Below, one piece after another: positions 7,000 through 15,520 of a stretch of DNA of 37,106 nucleotides (its first letter is position 1; each line of letters opens with the position of its first letter). A program made the position numbers and the translations under genes. The DNA is taken from positions 1 through 37,106 of the forward strand of contig LJSU01000035.1 in assembly GCA_001314705.1 (NCBI GenBank), in the 5' to 3' direction. Below the pieces are notes generated by a model. The model saw only the letters and a list, made by a program, of their open reading frames with translations. It was not told the origin of the DNA and searched no databases. Origin of the DNA: Rhodobacteraceae bacterium HLUCCO07 (GTDB lineage: Bacteria > Pseudomonadota > Alphaproteobacteria > Rhodobacterales > Rhodobacteraceae).

Positions 7000-8966
7000 G
7001 CGCCCACCAGTTGCCGGTAGATCTGGGGCAGCGCCCGGGTGAGCCGGTCGGGATGCGGGATGAGCGCATAACCGCCCTGTCCGAACATGCGCGGGAACCA
7101 TGACTTGCCGTCGCGATCCACGGTGATGCCAAAGACCGATTGCCCGGCGCGGCGCGCCTCGCGCACGGCCATGTGGCTGTCCTCGATGCCGTGGCGGCCC
7201 TCGTAATGGTCGAGGTCGTTGGGCTTGCCATCGGTGATGACGAGCAGCAGGCGGCGCTTGCGCGCCTGTTGGTGCAACTCGGCGCTGGCATGGCGGATCG
7301 CGGCCCCGAGCCGCGTGTAATGTCCGGGCTTGAGCGCGGCGATGCGCGCGTCGATGAGCGGGCCCATCGGCTCGTCAAAGCGTTTGACCTGGTGCAGCCA
7401 GACCCGCTGGCGTTTGAGCGAGGAAAAGGCGTTGATCGCGAAATCGTCGCCGCAGGCATCGAGCCCGCCGGCCAGCGCGCTGAGCGCCTCGCGGGCGATC
7501 TCGATCACGCTGCGGCTTTCGCCGCCATGCCCGGTCACGCGCCCTTCGGTCGAGCGCGACACGTCGAGCAGAATCGACACCGCCAGATCACGCCGTTCGC
7601 GCCGGGTTTGCATCCAGACCCGGTCGTCGCCTTCGCCTGTTGCAGAAAAATCGACCCGCGCGCGCACCATGCGCTCCATGTCGAGATCGTCGCCGTCGAG
7701 ATGCCCTGTCGTGAGTATGCGCCCGGGACGCAGGGCCTCGAACTGTCGTCTGACGGCGCGGATACGCGCGGCGGCGCGCGGGTCGTCCCGAAACGGGGGC
7801 ATATCATCCTCGGGCTCGACAGGAGAGACGAGCACGCGAACATGCGCGGGCAGGTGCTGGCCTGTCCGCATGTCCCATTCGGGATAGGTAAGAACATCGG
7901 AAAGCGCCTCGCGGTCCACGTCCTCGGGGGCGAGGTCGAGATGCAGCTTGAGCCGCGTCGCGGGGGCCTGGGAAATCTGGCCGAGACCGATCTCGTCCTG
8001 GTCGTCGGCGGCCTTGCGGGCGCTGTCGTCGTCATCATCCTCGACCCGGCGGTTGAGGTTGATGAACTCGGCCCAGCTCAGGATCGCCTCGAACTTGTGC
8101 AAGATGAAACTGTCGGTGCGGTCGATCTCGTCGGCCTTGCGGCGGCGGGCGCGGCGGGTCTTGCCGTCCTGCGGCTCGTCGGTGGGGCTGTCGGGGTCGG
8201 CTTCGGCGTCGCGGGTCGCGACCGCGCTGGCATGGCTTGTATCCATGCCGCGCAGACCGGGCCAGAGCGGCACCGGACGCGCGGCGCGATAGCCGCGGGG
8301 TGCGCGCAGGGTGTCGAAGTCGCGCGCCTGCATCGCTGTCTTGAGGGCGACGGCGCGGGTCGAAAGGGGCGTCTCGTCGCCGAGGATATGACGGATCAGC
8401 GCCTCGACCGCCGCCTCGACCGGTGGAAGCTGGGGCCGGGGGCGCAGGGCCAGCACCCCGGCGCAGAGATCGGCATGGAGCGCGGCAAACCCCGGCGCTT
8501 CGTCCAGCGTCGCAGCCACCATGTCCTGCGCGTCGGCCAGCGCGGCCAGATCGCGGGCCAGCGGATCGTCGAGCGTCGCGCGGCCGGGCCCGGCAAAGGC
8601 GGCGCAGGCGCCAAGCCAGAGGTAGAGCGCGCCATTGGCCTCGCGCGCGGGAAAGACGGCAAGGCTTTCGGGCAGGCGCAGGCTCGCCCCGTCGAACGAG
8701 GCGCGGGGCAGGCGCTCCTCGTCGGTGCCGAGGCGGCGCAGCCATGACAGGCGGTGGTTCGAGCGTTCCTCGGACACCGGTTTGATCTCGACCGACGGAT
8801 CGCCGCCGAGACCCCGGAAAAGAACCGCCAGCCGCCCTGCGACCTCGGAAAGGTCGACACGGGCTCCATCATGCACGCCGGGGGCGTCAAGACGGCTGGC
8901 ATAGGCGTGCCACAGTTTCCCGATGGTTTCTTCGGGTTCCCATGGCTCGATGTCGATCCTGCCCAT
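6996..8966 (-). CDS. norD: NorD, VWA-domain NO reductase activation protein
   Basis: A cytoplasmic protein of about 656 residues. The last 200 residues form a von Willebrand A domain with the MIDAS motif DVSRS in SILLDVSRSTEG and ITDGKPND further on. The middle contains a low-complexity acidic stretch (VEDDDDD) and an Arg/Lys-rich patch. NorD partners the MoxR-type ATPase NorQ to insert the non-heme iron FeB into NorB (established for CbbQ/NorQ-type pairs). A GTG at 8978 overlaps the norQ stop and could start the gene; ATG 8966 is preferred because GAGG stands 6 bases before it and the family usually begins close to IDxEPWEPEE. Confidence 0.93.
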   Translation of the reverse strand: MGRIDIEPWEPEETIGKLWHAYASRLDAPGVHDGARVDLSEVAGRLAVLFRGLGGDPSVEIKPVSEERSNHRLSWLRRLGTDEERLPRASFDGASLRLPESLAVFPAREANGALYLWLGACAAFAGPGRATLDDPLARDLAALADAQDMVAATLDEAPGFAALHADLCAGVLALRPRPQLPPVEAAVEALIRHILGDETPLSTRAVALKTAMQARDFDTLRAPRGYRAARPVPLWPGLRGMDTSHASAVATRDAEADPDSPTDEPQDGKTRRARRRKADEIDRTDSFILHKFEAILSWAEFINLNRRVEDDDDDSARKAADDQDEIGLGQISQAPATRLKLHLDLAPEDVDREALSDVLTYPEWDMRTGQHLPAHVRVLVSPVEPEDDMPPFRDDPRAAARIRAVRRQFEALRPGRILTTGHLDGDDLDMERMVRARVDFSATGEGDDRVWMQTRRERRDLAVSILLDVSRSTEGRVTGHGGESRSVIEIAREALSALAGGLDACGDDFAINAFSSLKRQRVWLHQVKRFDEPMGPLIDARIAALKPGHYTRLGAAIRHASAELHQQARKRRLLLVITDGKPNDLDHYEGRHGIEDSHMAVREARRAGQSVFGITVDRDGKSWFPRMFGQGGYALIPHPDRLTRALPQIYRQLVGA

Positions 8967-8974
8967 CACCGGCC

Positions 8975-9793
8975 TCACCCGAAAACGGCGGTGACAAGAT
9001 CGAGGAGCCCACGCTTGACATCCGCATCATCGGTCAGCGGTTCGATCATCGCGACGCGGATCGCGCGTTCGACCGGCATGCCCTGGCGGATGAGTGTCGC
9101 GGCATAGACCACGAGGCGGGTGGATACCCCCTCTTCGAGGTCCTGGCCCTTGAGGTCGCGCAGCTTGTTCGCGAGCCGCACCAGCGGTTTCACGCGCTCC
9201 TCCGAAAGGCCCGATTCGCGGGCGACCACGGGGATTTCGTGCTCTGCGCTGGGGAAGGTGAATTCAAGGCTGATGAAACGCTGGCGGGTCGAGGGTTTCA
9301 GCGTCTTGAGGATGTTCTGGTAGCCCGGGTTGTAGGACGCCACCAGCATGAAGCCGGGCGCGGCCTCGATCTCCTCGCCGGTGCGGTCGATCGGCAGGAT
9401 GCGCCGGTCGTCGGTCAGCGGGTGCAGCACCACGGTCACGTCCTTGCGTGCCTCGACCACCTCGTCGAGGTAACAGATCGCGCCCTCGCGCACCGCGCGG
9501 GTGAGCGGCCCGTCGACCCAGACGGTTTCGCCGCCCTTGAGCAGGTAACGCCCGATCAGGTCGGCGGCCGAAAGGTCGTCATGGCAGGCCACGGTATGAA
9601 GCGGCCGACCAAGGCGCGCGGCCATATGGGTGACGAAACGCGTCTTGCCGCAACCTGTCGGCCCCTTCAGAAGAACCGGCAGGTCGTTTTCATGGGCGGC
9701 GGTAAAGATCGGGATCTCGTCGCCCTGGGGCAGGTAGAAGGGGGCGTCCGCCGCCCCCTTCTCCGGTTGGAAAGTGCCATCCATATCGCTCAC
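8975..9793 (-). CDS. norQ: NorQ, MoxR-type AAA+ ATPase
   Basis: A 272-residue cytoplasmic ATPase of the CbbQ/NorQ/GvpN group. Walker A is GPTGCGKT (44-51), Walker B ICYLDE (106-111), and sensor 1 falls in LVASYNP. The C-terminal CbbQ_C region ([20 protein letters not shown] onward) is present. It acts with NorD as a chaperone that remodels NorB for FeB insertion. The ATG overlaps the norB stop by 4 bases, and the stop overlaps the norD start region, so translation is coupled through the operon. Confidence 0.95.
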   Translation of the reverse strand: MSDMDGTFQPEKGAADAPFYLPQGDEIPIFTAAHENDLPVLLKGPTGCGKTRFVTHMAARLGRPLHTVACHDDLSAADLIGRYLLKGGETVWVDGPLTRAVREGAICYLDEVVEARKDVTVVLHPLTDDRRILPIDRTGEEIEAAPGFMLVASYNPGYQNILKTLKPSTRQRFISLEFTFPSAEHEIPVVARESGLSEERVKPLVRLANKLRDLKGQDLEEGVSTRLVVYAATLIRQGMPVERAIRVAMIEPLTDDADVKRGLLDLVTAVFG

Positions 9794-11154
9794 TCCGCTG
9801 CGACCGAAGGTTCGGGCGAGATCACTTCACGGCGCGGCACGAACACCGCGTAGATGAAGAGCAGCGCGCCCAGCACCACCGCGATGCCCGCGCCGAAGCG
9901 CATCCAGTAGAACAGCGCCAGTTGCTCCTGCACGAACATGAACTCCTCGCCCATGACCCGTTGCAGGTGGGTCTGCACCGTGCCGCCGAAGGTCAGCACG
10001 AAGGTCATGAAGACCACGCCCGCCGACATCAGCCAGAACGAGGCCATGTTGAGCACCTGGTTATAGGGCTCGCGGCCCAGAAGATGCGGCATGGCATAGG
10101 TGATGATCGCGAGGTTGAGGCAGACATAGGCGCCATAGAAGGCAAGGTGCCCGTGCGCGGCGGTGATCTGTGTTCCGTGCGTGTAGTAGTTGACCCCGTG
10201 CAGCGTGTGCAAAAAGCCCCAGACCCCTGCGCCAAAGAAGGCCAGCGTCGCACAGCCCAGCGCCCACAGAAGCGCCGCCTTGTTCGGGTGATCGCGCCGC
10301 CCCTTCCAGACCATGACGAAGGCAAATGCCATCATGGCAAAGAACGGGATCACCTCGAGCGATGAGAATATCGAGCCGATCCACTGCCAGTATCCCGGCG
10401 TGCCGATCCAGTAATAGTGGTGCCCCGTCCCCAGGATGCCCGAGAAGAGCGCGGCGGCGACGATGACGTAAAGCCATTTCTCGACCACCTCTCGGTCAAC
10501 GCCGGTCAGCTTGAGCATCAGGAAGGCGAGGATCGACGCCATCACGAGCTCCCACGTGCCTTCCACCCAGAGGTGGACGACATACCACCAGTACATCTTG
10601 TCAAGCGCGAGGTTCGCAGGGTTGTAGAATGCAAAGAGAAACAGCAGCGCCAGCCCCCAAAGGCCCAGAAGCAGGATGTTGGTGATCGCCGTCTTGCGAC
10701 CCGCCAGCACCGTCATCGAGACGTTGTAGAGAAAGATCAGCGCGGCCACGACGATTCCGACCTTGACCCATTTGGGCTGTTCAAGGAATTCGCGGCCTTC
10801 CTTGCCGAAGATGAAGTTGCCCTGTGCGATGTCGAAGAGATAGGTCACGACCACGCCCAGCGTGCCCAGCACGAGAATGCCGAGTTGCAGCCAGGCGAGT
10901 GTCCGGGAATGGATCTCGCGTTCGGATTCCTCGGGCAAGAGGTAATAGGCCGCCCCGAAGAAGCCCAGCAGAAGCCAGACGATAAGACTGTTGGAGTGCA
11001 GCATCCGCAGGATGTTGAACGGCACGAGCTCCGACAGGAAATTGGGCGCGACATAGACATAGCCCATCAGCAAGCCGATCGAGACCTGCACGGCAAAGAG
11101 CGCGAGTGCCACCACAAAGTAGGCCAGCGCGATATTCTGGGTTTCGTATTTCAT
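9790..11154 (-). CDS. norB: Nitric oxide reductase catalytic subunit B (cNOR)
   Basis: NorB reduces two NO to N2O at a heme b3/FeB centre in the cytoplasmic membrane, taking electrons from NorC. The 454-residue protein has about 12 membrane helices. Expected ligands are visible: His53, His336 and His334 for the hemes, His194, His245 and His246 for FeB, and the conserved glutamates Glu198, Glu202 and Glu267. It lacks the N-terminal extension of quinol-dependent qNOR, and norC is next to it, so this is the cytochrome c-dependent type. TAAGGAG stands 9 bases before the ATG; norC ends 12 bases upstream. Confidence 0.97.
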   Translation of the reverse strand: MKYETQNIALAYFVVALALFAVQVSIGLLMGYVYVAPNFLSELVPFNILRMLHSNSLIVWLLLGFFGAAYYLLPEESEREIHSRTLAWLQLGILVLGTLGVVVTYLFDIAQGNFIFGKEGREFLEQPKWVKVGIVVAALIFLYNVSMTVLAGRKTAITNILLLGLWGLALLFLFAFYNPANLALDKMYWWYVVHLWVEGTWELVMASILAFLMLKLTGVDREVVEKWLYVIVAAALFSGILGTGHHYYWIGTPGYWQWIGSIFSSLEVIPFFAMMAFAFVMVWKGRRDHPNKAALLWALGCATLAFFGAGVWGFLHTLHGVNYYTHGTQITAAHGHLAFYGAYVCLNLAIITYAMPHLLGREPYNQVLNMASFWLMSAGVVFMTFVLTFGGTVQTHLQRVMGEEFMFVQEQLALFYWMRFGAGIAVVLGALLFIYAVFVPRREVISPEPSVAAE

Positions 11155-11166
11155 GGTGATTGCTCC

Positions 11167-11619
11167 TTAGCCCGCGTCGTTGGGCGGCCAGTCCTGCGTG
11201 TTGATCCGGTTGGTCCACAGCAGGAAATCGGCGAGGTTGCGGTATTCCTCGTCGGTCAGGTTGAAATTGGGCATCTGGCGGCGGCCTTCGATGCCCGTTG
11301 GCATGGCCTCCATCCACCCCTTGAGCACGTCATGGGCGGCCTCGGGGTCGTCCAGAACGCCCCAGCGCGCCATCACGTTGCCGACCTCGGGTGCGTAATA
11401 GGCGCCCTCTCCGAGAATCGAGTGGCAGTTGACGCAGGCGTGCTTCTCCCAGACATGCTTGCCCGCCGCGACGCTCTCGGTCAGACCTTCCTTGTCGGTC
11501 GAGGTATTGACGATGTACCTGTGTGAATGGGCCGTCAGCCCGATGAAGATGAGGATGAAGAACAGTGAGCCGCCATAGAAGATATTGCGGGCCATGTTCT
11601 TGGTCATGACTTCGCGCAT
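11167..11619 (-). CDS. norC: Nitric oxide reductase cytochrome c subunit
   Basis: A 150-residue membrane-anchored periplasmic cytochrome c. One membrane helix (about residues 12-30, IFYGGSLFFILIFIGLTA) is followed by a c-type domain with CVNCH at 62-66 and the axial Met116 in RRQMPNF. It passes electrons from cytochrome c or pseudoazurin to NorB. Start at 11619 is supported by GGAAGGAG 8 bases upstream; an ATG four codons later is less well placed. It heads the nor operon, with an NNR-type box centred 73 bases upstream. Confidence 0.96.
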   Translation of the reverse strand: MREVMTKNMARNIFYGGSLFFILIFIGLTAHSHRYIVNTSTDKEGLTESVAAGKHVWEKHACVNCHSILGEGAYYAPEVGNVMARWGVLDDPEAAHDVLKGWMEAMPTGIEGRRQMPNFNLTDEEYRNLADFLLWTNRINTQDWPPNDAG

Positions 11620-11685
11620 CGCGCTAACTCCTTCCCGGAACCGTTGTTGACTGGCCTTGCTTGCGCGCCGGGCGGGCGAGGGGCC

Positions 11686-11699
11686 TTAACAAAAGTCAA
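11686..11699 (-). promoter_or_regulatory. FNR/NNR-type box upstream of norC
   Basis: On the minus strand it reads TTGAC-TTTT-GTTAA, close to the NNR/DNR consensus TTGAC-N4-GTCAA. If it works at -41.5 as most class II sites do, transcription starts near 11651, giving a leader of about 32 bases to the norC ATG. A GTCAA-type rather than ATCAA-type half-site is usual for NO-responsive regulators of this family (established). Confidence 0.8.
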
Positions 11700-11720
11700 C
11701 CGGCCGCATTTGTCCCTCAC

Positions 11721-11938
11721 TCAATGCGATCCGCGCGGCGATCAGGGGGTTTTTTGCATTGCAATCCATATGCTGTCGCATGATTGGTCGCACTTCGCCC
11801 GGGCGGCTCTGCGGACCGGGCATGCGCCCGCCCGCCCCACAGGCGGGCGCATTCTGCGCCCCCCTCGGGCAGGCGCATGCCCTGCGTTCGGACCCGCCTC
11901 GGGAGATGCAGTAACCGTTCAATGCGATCCGCGCGGCG
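11721..11938. repeat. 20-bp exact direct repeat spanning the nnrS 3' end
   Basis: TCAATGCGATCCGCGCGGCG occurs at 11721-11740 and again at 11919-11938, exactly 198 bases apart. The second copy contains the nnrS stop codon and its last codons (RGSH then stop, minus strand); the first lies downstream in the nnrS-norC gap. The 178 bases between carry nested inverted repeats. Confidence 0.85.
11818..11882. repeat. Nested inverted repeats between nnrS and norC
   Basis: Two perfect 11-bp inverted repeats overlap: ATGCGCCCGCC (11822-11832) with GGCGGGCGCAT (11842-11852), and GGGCATGCGCC (11818-11828) with GGCGCATGCCC (11872-11882). They share the left arm, so the two hairpins are mutually exclusive. 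No T run follows on the minus strand, so this is not a standard terminator of nnrS, though it may still stop or protect the transcript. Confidence 0.75.
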
Positions 11939-13115
11939 CGCGTGTGCCCCAGAACACTGGCCAGAGCGTCGCGGTATAGAGCGTGAAGGCTGCGATCCAG
12001 ACGGCCCCGGAGATCAGAACCCCCGCGTAATAGCCCTCGAACCCGAGGCTCGAACCGGCCCAACGCGCCAGCACCGACACTGGCAGCAGCACATAGGCCA
12101 GCGCCAGCGGCCAAGGCGCGATCAGCGGCAGGCCGCTATGGCCCAGCGCGGCGCGGCTCATCACGCCAAGGGTCATGCCGCCCACCGCGCCGATGCCCAG
12201 CACATGCAGCGCCGCCACCTCCGAGCCGATGCCGAACGCCGCCAGCCCGGCCAGCAGATAGCCCAGCGCCAGCGCTGCCATGCCGAGGTGCAGCACCCAC
12301 AGGATCGGCTGTTTCCAGGTCCAGCCCGGCCGCCACATCGCACTGCGCGCGCCCTGCACCCCCCCGGCGGCCAGCGCCAACGCGCCGAACACCGCCCCCG
12401 GCAGCGGCAGCGCCGCGGCCAGCGCCACGAGGATCGGCAGGGCAATGCCCGCCATGTTGAGCGGCATGGGCGTTTCGGGCAATCCCTGCGTGCGCCCCTC
12501 ACGCTGCATCGCATTGCGGGTAAAGGCGGGCGTGACCCGCCCGCCCAGCACGGCAATCAACGCGCAGGTGGCGTAAAGCCCGAGCCGCAACCCTGCATCG
12601 AGCACCATCGCAACCCCGAGCCAGTCGAGATGCATCATGAGGTTCCCCGCCCAGATCATCGCCAGCAGGCCGAGAAACATCATGTTCTGCGGTTTCGGGC
12701 GGTTGAGAAGCTGGGTCAGCACCTTGGCCGCCAGCAGCGGCAGGAAGGCCAGGTCGATCACGGCCACCGCCAGCGGCGGAAGGCTCCCCGAGTACCAGAT
12801 CGCCACCCGCCCGGCCAGCCACAGACCGGCGGCACCGGCGATGAAAGCGTGGCGCGCCGCCCGCGCGCCGGTCCAGTTCGGCACGGCGGTGAGGAAGAAC
12901 CCGCCCATCGCCGCCGCCGGGTAGCCAAAGACAAGCTCATGCGCGTGCCAGAGATGGGGCGGCGGCGCAAAGGGCATGTCGCTGACCATGCCCCCCACCG
13001 CGTGAATCCCGATCCAGCCTTCCCAGACGATGAGGGCGAAAATGGCGTAGAGCCCCGCCGCCAGAAAGAACACGCGGTGGCCCTCGCCGAATAGGCGGAT
13101 GATTGCGTTTGGCAT
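11919..13115 (-). CDS. nnrS: NnrS family membrane protein
   Basis: A polytopic heme/copper membrane protein of about 398 residues with roughly 12 hydrophobic segments. Family blocks include HAHELVFGYPAAAMGGFFLTAVPNWTG near the start and LHVLGIGAVGGMTLGVMSRAALGHSG in the C-terminal third. NnrS proteins protect cells from NO-derived stress and are linked to denitrification regulons (established); the mechanism is unsettled. I chose the ATG at 13115 over 13157: the NNR box centred at 13196.5 predicts a transcript start near 13155, which would leave the upstream ATG off the message. The last codons and stop are duplicated 198 bases downstream. Confidence 0.92.
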   Translation of the reverse strand: MPNAIIRLFGEGHRVFFLAAGLYAIFALIVWEGWIGIHAVGGMVSDMPFAPPPHLWHAHELVFGYPAAAMGGFFLTAVPNWTGARAARHAFIAGAAGLWLAGRVAIWYSGSLPPLAVAVIDLAFLPLLAAKVLTQLLNRPKPQNMMFLGLLAMIWAGNLMMHLDWLGVAMVLDAGLRLGLYATCALIAVLGGRVTPAFTRNAMQREGRTQGLPETPMPLNMAGIALPILVALAAALPLPGAVFGALALAAGGVQGARSAMWRPGWTWKQPILWVLHLGMAALALGYLLAGLAAFGIGSEVAALHVLGIGAVGGMTLGVMSRAALGHSGLPLIAPWPLALAYVLLPVSVLARWAGSSLGFEGYYAGVLISGAVWIAAFTLYTATLWPVFWGTRAPRGSH

Positions 13116-13189
13116 TCCCTTGTTCCGATCTTCTGTCACGTCCTGTCGCATTCGCACGCAAGCATAGGCGCGCGGGGCGGTCGGGCGTC

Positions 13190-13203
13190 TTAACGAAAGT
13201 CAA
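13190..13203. promoter_or_regulatory. FNR/NNR-type box shared by nnrS and the nir operon
   Basis: Plus strand TTAAC-GAAA-GTCAA; minus strand TTGAC-TTTC-GTTAA. It is the only such site between the divergent genes. Placing it at -41.5 gives predicted starts at about 13155 (minus, 40 bases before the nnrS ATG) and about 13238 (plus, 38 bases before the leader ORF ATG). The geometry fits both directions. Confidence 0.78.
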
Positions 13204-13275
13204 GGTTGCCGCACGGTATCTGCGCAACTCTGCGCGTGAACAGGACAAGCGTCACAGCATGTGGAGGGCTTTGAC

Positions 13276-13329
13276 ATGACCCCGCGCACCGCCATTCAGG
13301 CACCCGCCACAACCCCGGGGGCGGTGTAG
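13276..13329 (+). CDS. 17-codon ORF directly upstream of nirG
   Basis: The ATG at 13276 is preceded by TGGAGGG, a better ribosome site than that of nirG itself. It encodes MTPRTAIQAPATTPGAV and stops (TAG 13327-13329) only 3 bases before the nirG ATG, so ribosomes finishing it could reinitiate on nirG. It may be a leader peptide, a translation-coupling device, or the N-terminal stub of a lost gene such as one of the missing nir genes. No family is recognisable at this length. Confidence 0.45.
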   Translation: MTPRTAIQAPATTPGAV

Positions 13330-13332
13330 CCC

Positions 13333-13806
13333 ATGCACCGGTCGCGACTGCAGGAAGACTCCCTCGATGCGACGGACCGCGCCTTGCTGAACCTGCTTCA
13401 GGCGGGGCTGGCACCCTGTCGGAACCTGTTCCGGCCATTGGCCGACGCGACCGGGCTGGACGAGGCCGAGGTGATCCGCCGGATCGAGCGGCTGCGCGGG
13501 ATCGGCGCGATTACCCGGTTCGGCCCGTTCATCGACGCCACCGCGCTGGGCGGGGCCTATTGCCTCTGCGCCATGGCCGTGCCCGAGGACCGGTTCGACG
13601 AGGTCGCAACGCGGGTCAATGCCCATGACGCAGTGGCCCATAATTACGAGCGCCACCACCGCTTCAACATGTGGTTCGTGCTGGCCTGCGAAACTCCCGA
13701 GGCGATCAGGCGCGAGGCCGACCGCATCGCGCGGGAAACCGGCCTTGCGGTGCACCGCTTTCCCAAGCTCAGGGAATTCTTCATCGGGTTCCAGGTGGCG
13801 CTATGA
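13333..13806 (+). CDS. nirG: Siroheme decarboxylase subunit, NirG type (AsnC/Lrp-like)
   Basis: A 157-residue cytoplasmic protein of the NirD/L/G/H family, which decarboxylates siroheme to didecarboxysiroheme in heme d1 synthesis. It has an Lrp/AsnC-like winged helix (about 15-65) and a RAM-like domain. GAITRFGPFIDATALGG and NYERHHRFNMWFVLAC are family motifs; the C-terminus FPKLREFFIGFQ favours NirG over NirD. It overlaps nirH by 4 bases. In Pseudomonas four such proteins (D, L, G, H) are present; here only two, which could still form the active heterodimer. The NirG versus NirD assignment is inference. Confidence 0.85.
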   Translation: MHRSRLQEDSLDATDRALLNLLQAGLAPCRNLFRPLADATGLDEAEVIRRIERLRGIGAITRFGPFIDATALGGAYCLCAMAVPEDRFDEVATRVNAHDAVAHNYERHHRFNMWFVLACETPEAIRREADRIARETGLAVHRFPKLREFFIGFQVAL

Positions 13807-14303
13807 CGATCGACGCAATAGACCGCCGCATTCTCACCGCCACGCAGGCCGGGCTGCCGCTCACCGCGCGGCCCTTTTCCGTCGTGGGCGACTGGATCGG
13901 CGTGGACGAGGCCGAGGTGATCGCCCGCATCGAACGGATGATGGCCGATGGCGTGATCCGCCGCATCGGGGCGGCGACCAACCACTATGCGCTGGGCATG
14001 CTGGCCAACGGGATGAGCGTCTGGGATGTCGATGACGCCCGCGCCGACGCTCTGGGCGAAAAGGTGGGTGCGCTCGAATTCGTGACCCATTGCTACCTGC
14101 GCCCGCGTGCGCTGCCCGACTGGCCCTACAACCTCTTTACCATGATCCATGGCCCCGATCGTGCCGCGGTCGAGGCCCGCCGCGCCGAGATCGCTGCGAT
14201 CCTCGGGGATGCCTGCGGCGAAAACGACATTCTCTATTCCACCCGCATCCTCAAGAAAACCGGGATGCGCCTGTCAAGGGAGGGGCGCCCATGTTCCGGC
14301 TGA
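13803..14303 (+). CDS. nirH: Siroheme decarboxylase subunit, NirH type (AsnC/Lrp-like)
   Basis: A 166-residue partner of the preceding protein. The winged helix is followed by [26 protein letters not shown], then [23 protein letters not shown] and [12 protein letters not shown] near the C-terminus. These are the NirH/NirL-type motifs, where His residues take part in siroheme decarboxylation (family knowledge). The ATG overlaps the nirG stop, and its stop overlaps nirJ by 13 bases, so the three are translationally coupled. NirH is preferred over NirL because of the NHYALG and ILKKTGMRL blocks. Confidence 0.85.
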   Translation: MTIDAIDRRILTATQAGLPLTARPFSVVGDWIGVDEAEVIARIERMMADGVIRRIGAATNHYALGMLANGMSVWDVDDARADALGEKVGALEFVTHCYLRPRALPDWPYNLFTMIHGPDRAAVEARRAEIAAILGDACGENDILYSTRILKKTGMRLSREGRPCSG

Positions 14304-15520
14304 CCCGATACATGCAAGAACTGACCGACCCCACGCCGATCTGCGCGCGCAGGGGCGAAGGCATGGTCAGGCCGGTGGTGATCTGGAACCTCACCCGGCG
14401 CTGCAACCTGCGCTGCCGTCATTGCTATACCTCTTCTGCGGATGTGAGCTTCCCGGGTGAATTGTCCACCGACGAGGTCAGGGGAGTGATGGGCGACCTG
14501 CACGACTTTGGCATTCCCGCCCTGATCCTCTCGGGCGGCGAGCCGATGTCGCGCCCGGACTTCTTCGAACTGGCCGAACACGCCCGTGGGCTGGATTTCC
14601 GCTATCTCGCGCTGTCCACCAACGGGACCAGGATCATGGACAGCGCCGCCGCCCGCGTGGCGGATCTCGGCTTTGACTACGTGGGCATCTCGATCGACGG
14701 GATCGGCAAGACCAACGACTGGTTCCGCGGTGTCGATGGCGCCTATGCGGCGGCGCTGCACGGCGTGCGCGAATGCAAGCGGCGCGGCGTCAAGGTGGGG
14801 CTGCGCTTCACCATCACCGAGGACAACGCCCACATGCTCGAAGACATGCTCGACCTCTGCGATGGCGAGGGCGTGGACAAGTTTTACCTCTCGCATCTCG
14901 TCTATGCCGGGCGTGGCGACAAGCACCGCGGCGACGACACGCAACACGCCCGCACAAAGGCGGCGATGGATATCCTGATCGACCGCGCCTGGGTCGCGGT
15001 GGCCGAGGAGGCGCCGCTCGAGATCGTGACCGGCAACAACGATGCCGACGCAGTCTGGTTCCTGCACTGGGTCCGGCGCAATTTCGACGCGGACCGCGCC
15101 GCCCATGTCGAGGCGCATCTTGCCGCCTGGGGCGGCAATTCCTCGGGGCTGGGCGTGGCCAATATCGACCCGCTGGGCCAGGTCCATCCCGACACCTACT
15201 GGTCCGACTATGGCGTCGGCAACGTCAAGCAGACGCCGTTCTCGCAGCTCTGGACCGGCAACGACCCGATGCTCGCCACCCTGCGCCGGCGCCCGCGCCC
15301 GCTCAAGGGGCGCTGCGGGGCCTGTGCCTTCAACCATGTTTGCGGCGGCAACACCCGCATCCGCGCGCTTCAGGTCTCGGGCGACCCCTGGGCCGAGGAT
15401 CCGGCCTGCTACCTTTCCGACGCCGAGATCGGCCTCGCCCCGGGTCACGCTACGGGCGACCGGCTGACCGTCAAACCCTTCCGAGGCAAGAGCCATGATC
15501 CCAAGCATCAATTCTTCTGA
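14291..15520 (+). CDS. nirJ: Heme d1 biosynthesis radical SAM protein NirJ
   Basis: A 409-residue radical SAM enzyme that removes the propionate side chains of didecarboxysiroheme to install the oxo groups of heme d1. The SAM cluster motif CNLRCRHC has Cys38, Cys42 and Cys45. The SGGEP motif follows ([14 protein letters not shown]). The C-terminal SPASM-like Cys set is [12 protein letters not shown] and the later Cys in EDPACYL, for an auxiliary cluster. It overlaps nirH (13 bases) and nirN (26 bases). It acts in the cytoplasm. Confidence 0.95.
   Translation: MFRLTRYMQELTDPTPICARRGEGMVRPVVIWNLTRRCNLRCRHCYTSSADVSFPGELSTDEVRGVMGDLHDFGIPALILSGGEPMSRPDFFELAEHARGLDFRYLALSTNGTRIMDSAAARVADLGFDYVGISIDGIGKTNDWFRGVDGAYAAALHGVRECKRRGVKVGLRFTITEDNAHMLEDMLDLCDGEGVDKFYLSHLVYAGRGDKHRGDDTQHARTKAAMDILIDRAWVAVAEEAPLEIVTGNNDADAVWFLHWVRRNFDADRAAHVEAHLAAWGGNSSGLGVANIDPLGQVHPDTYWSDYGVGNVKQTPFSQLWTGNDPMLATLRRRPRPLKGRCGACAFNHVCGGNTRIRALQVSGDPWAEDPACYLSDAEIGLAPGHATGDRLTVKPFRGKSHDPKHQFF

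Noticed and set aside
11784-13094. 436-codon plus-strand frame opposite nnrS
   Set aside because: Very Arg/His/Gln-rich, no domain, and nnrS on the other strand is clear.
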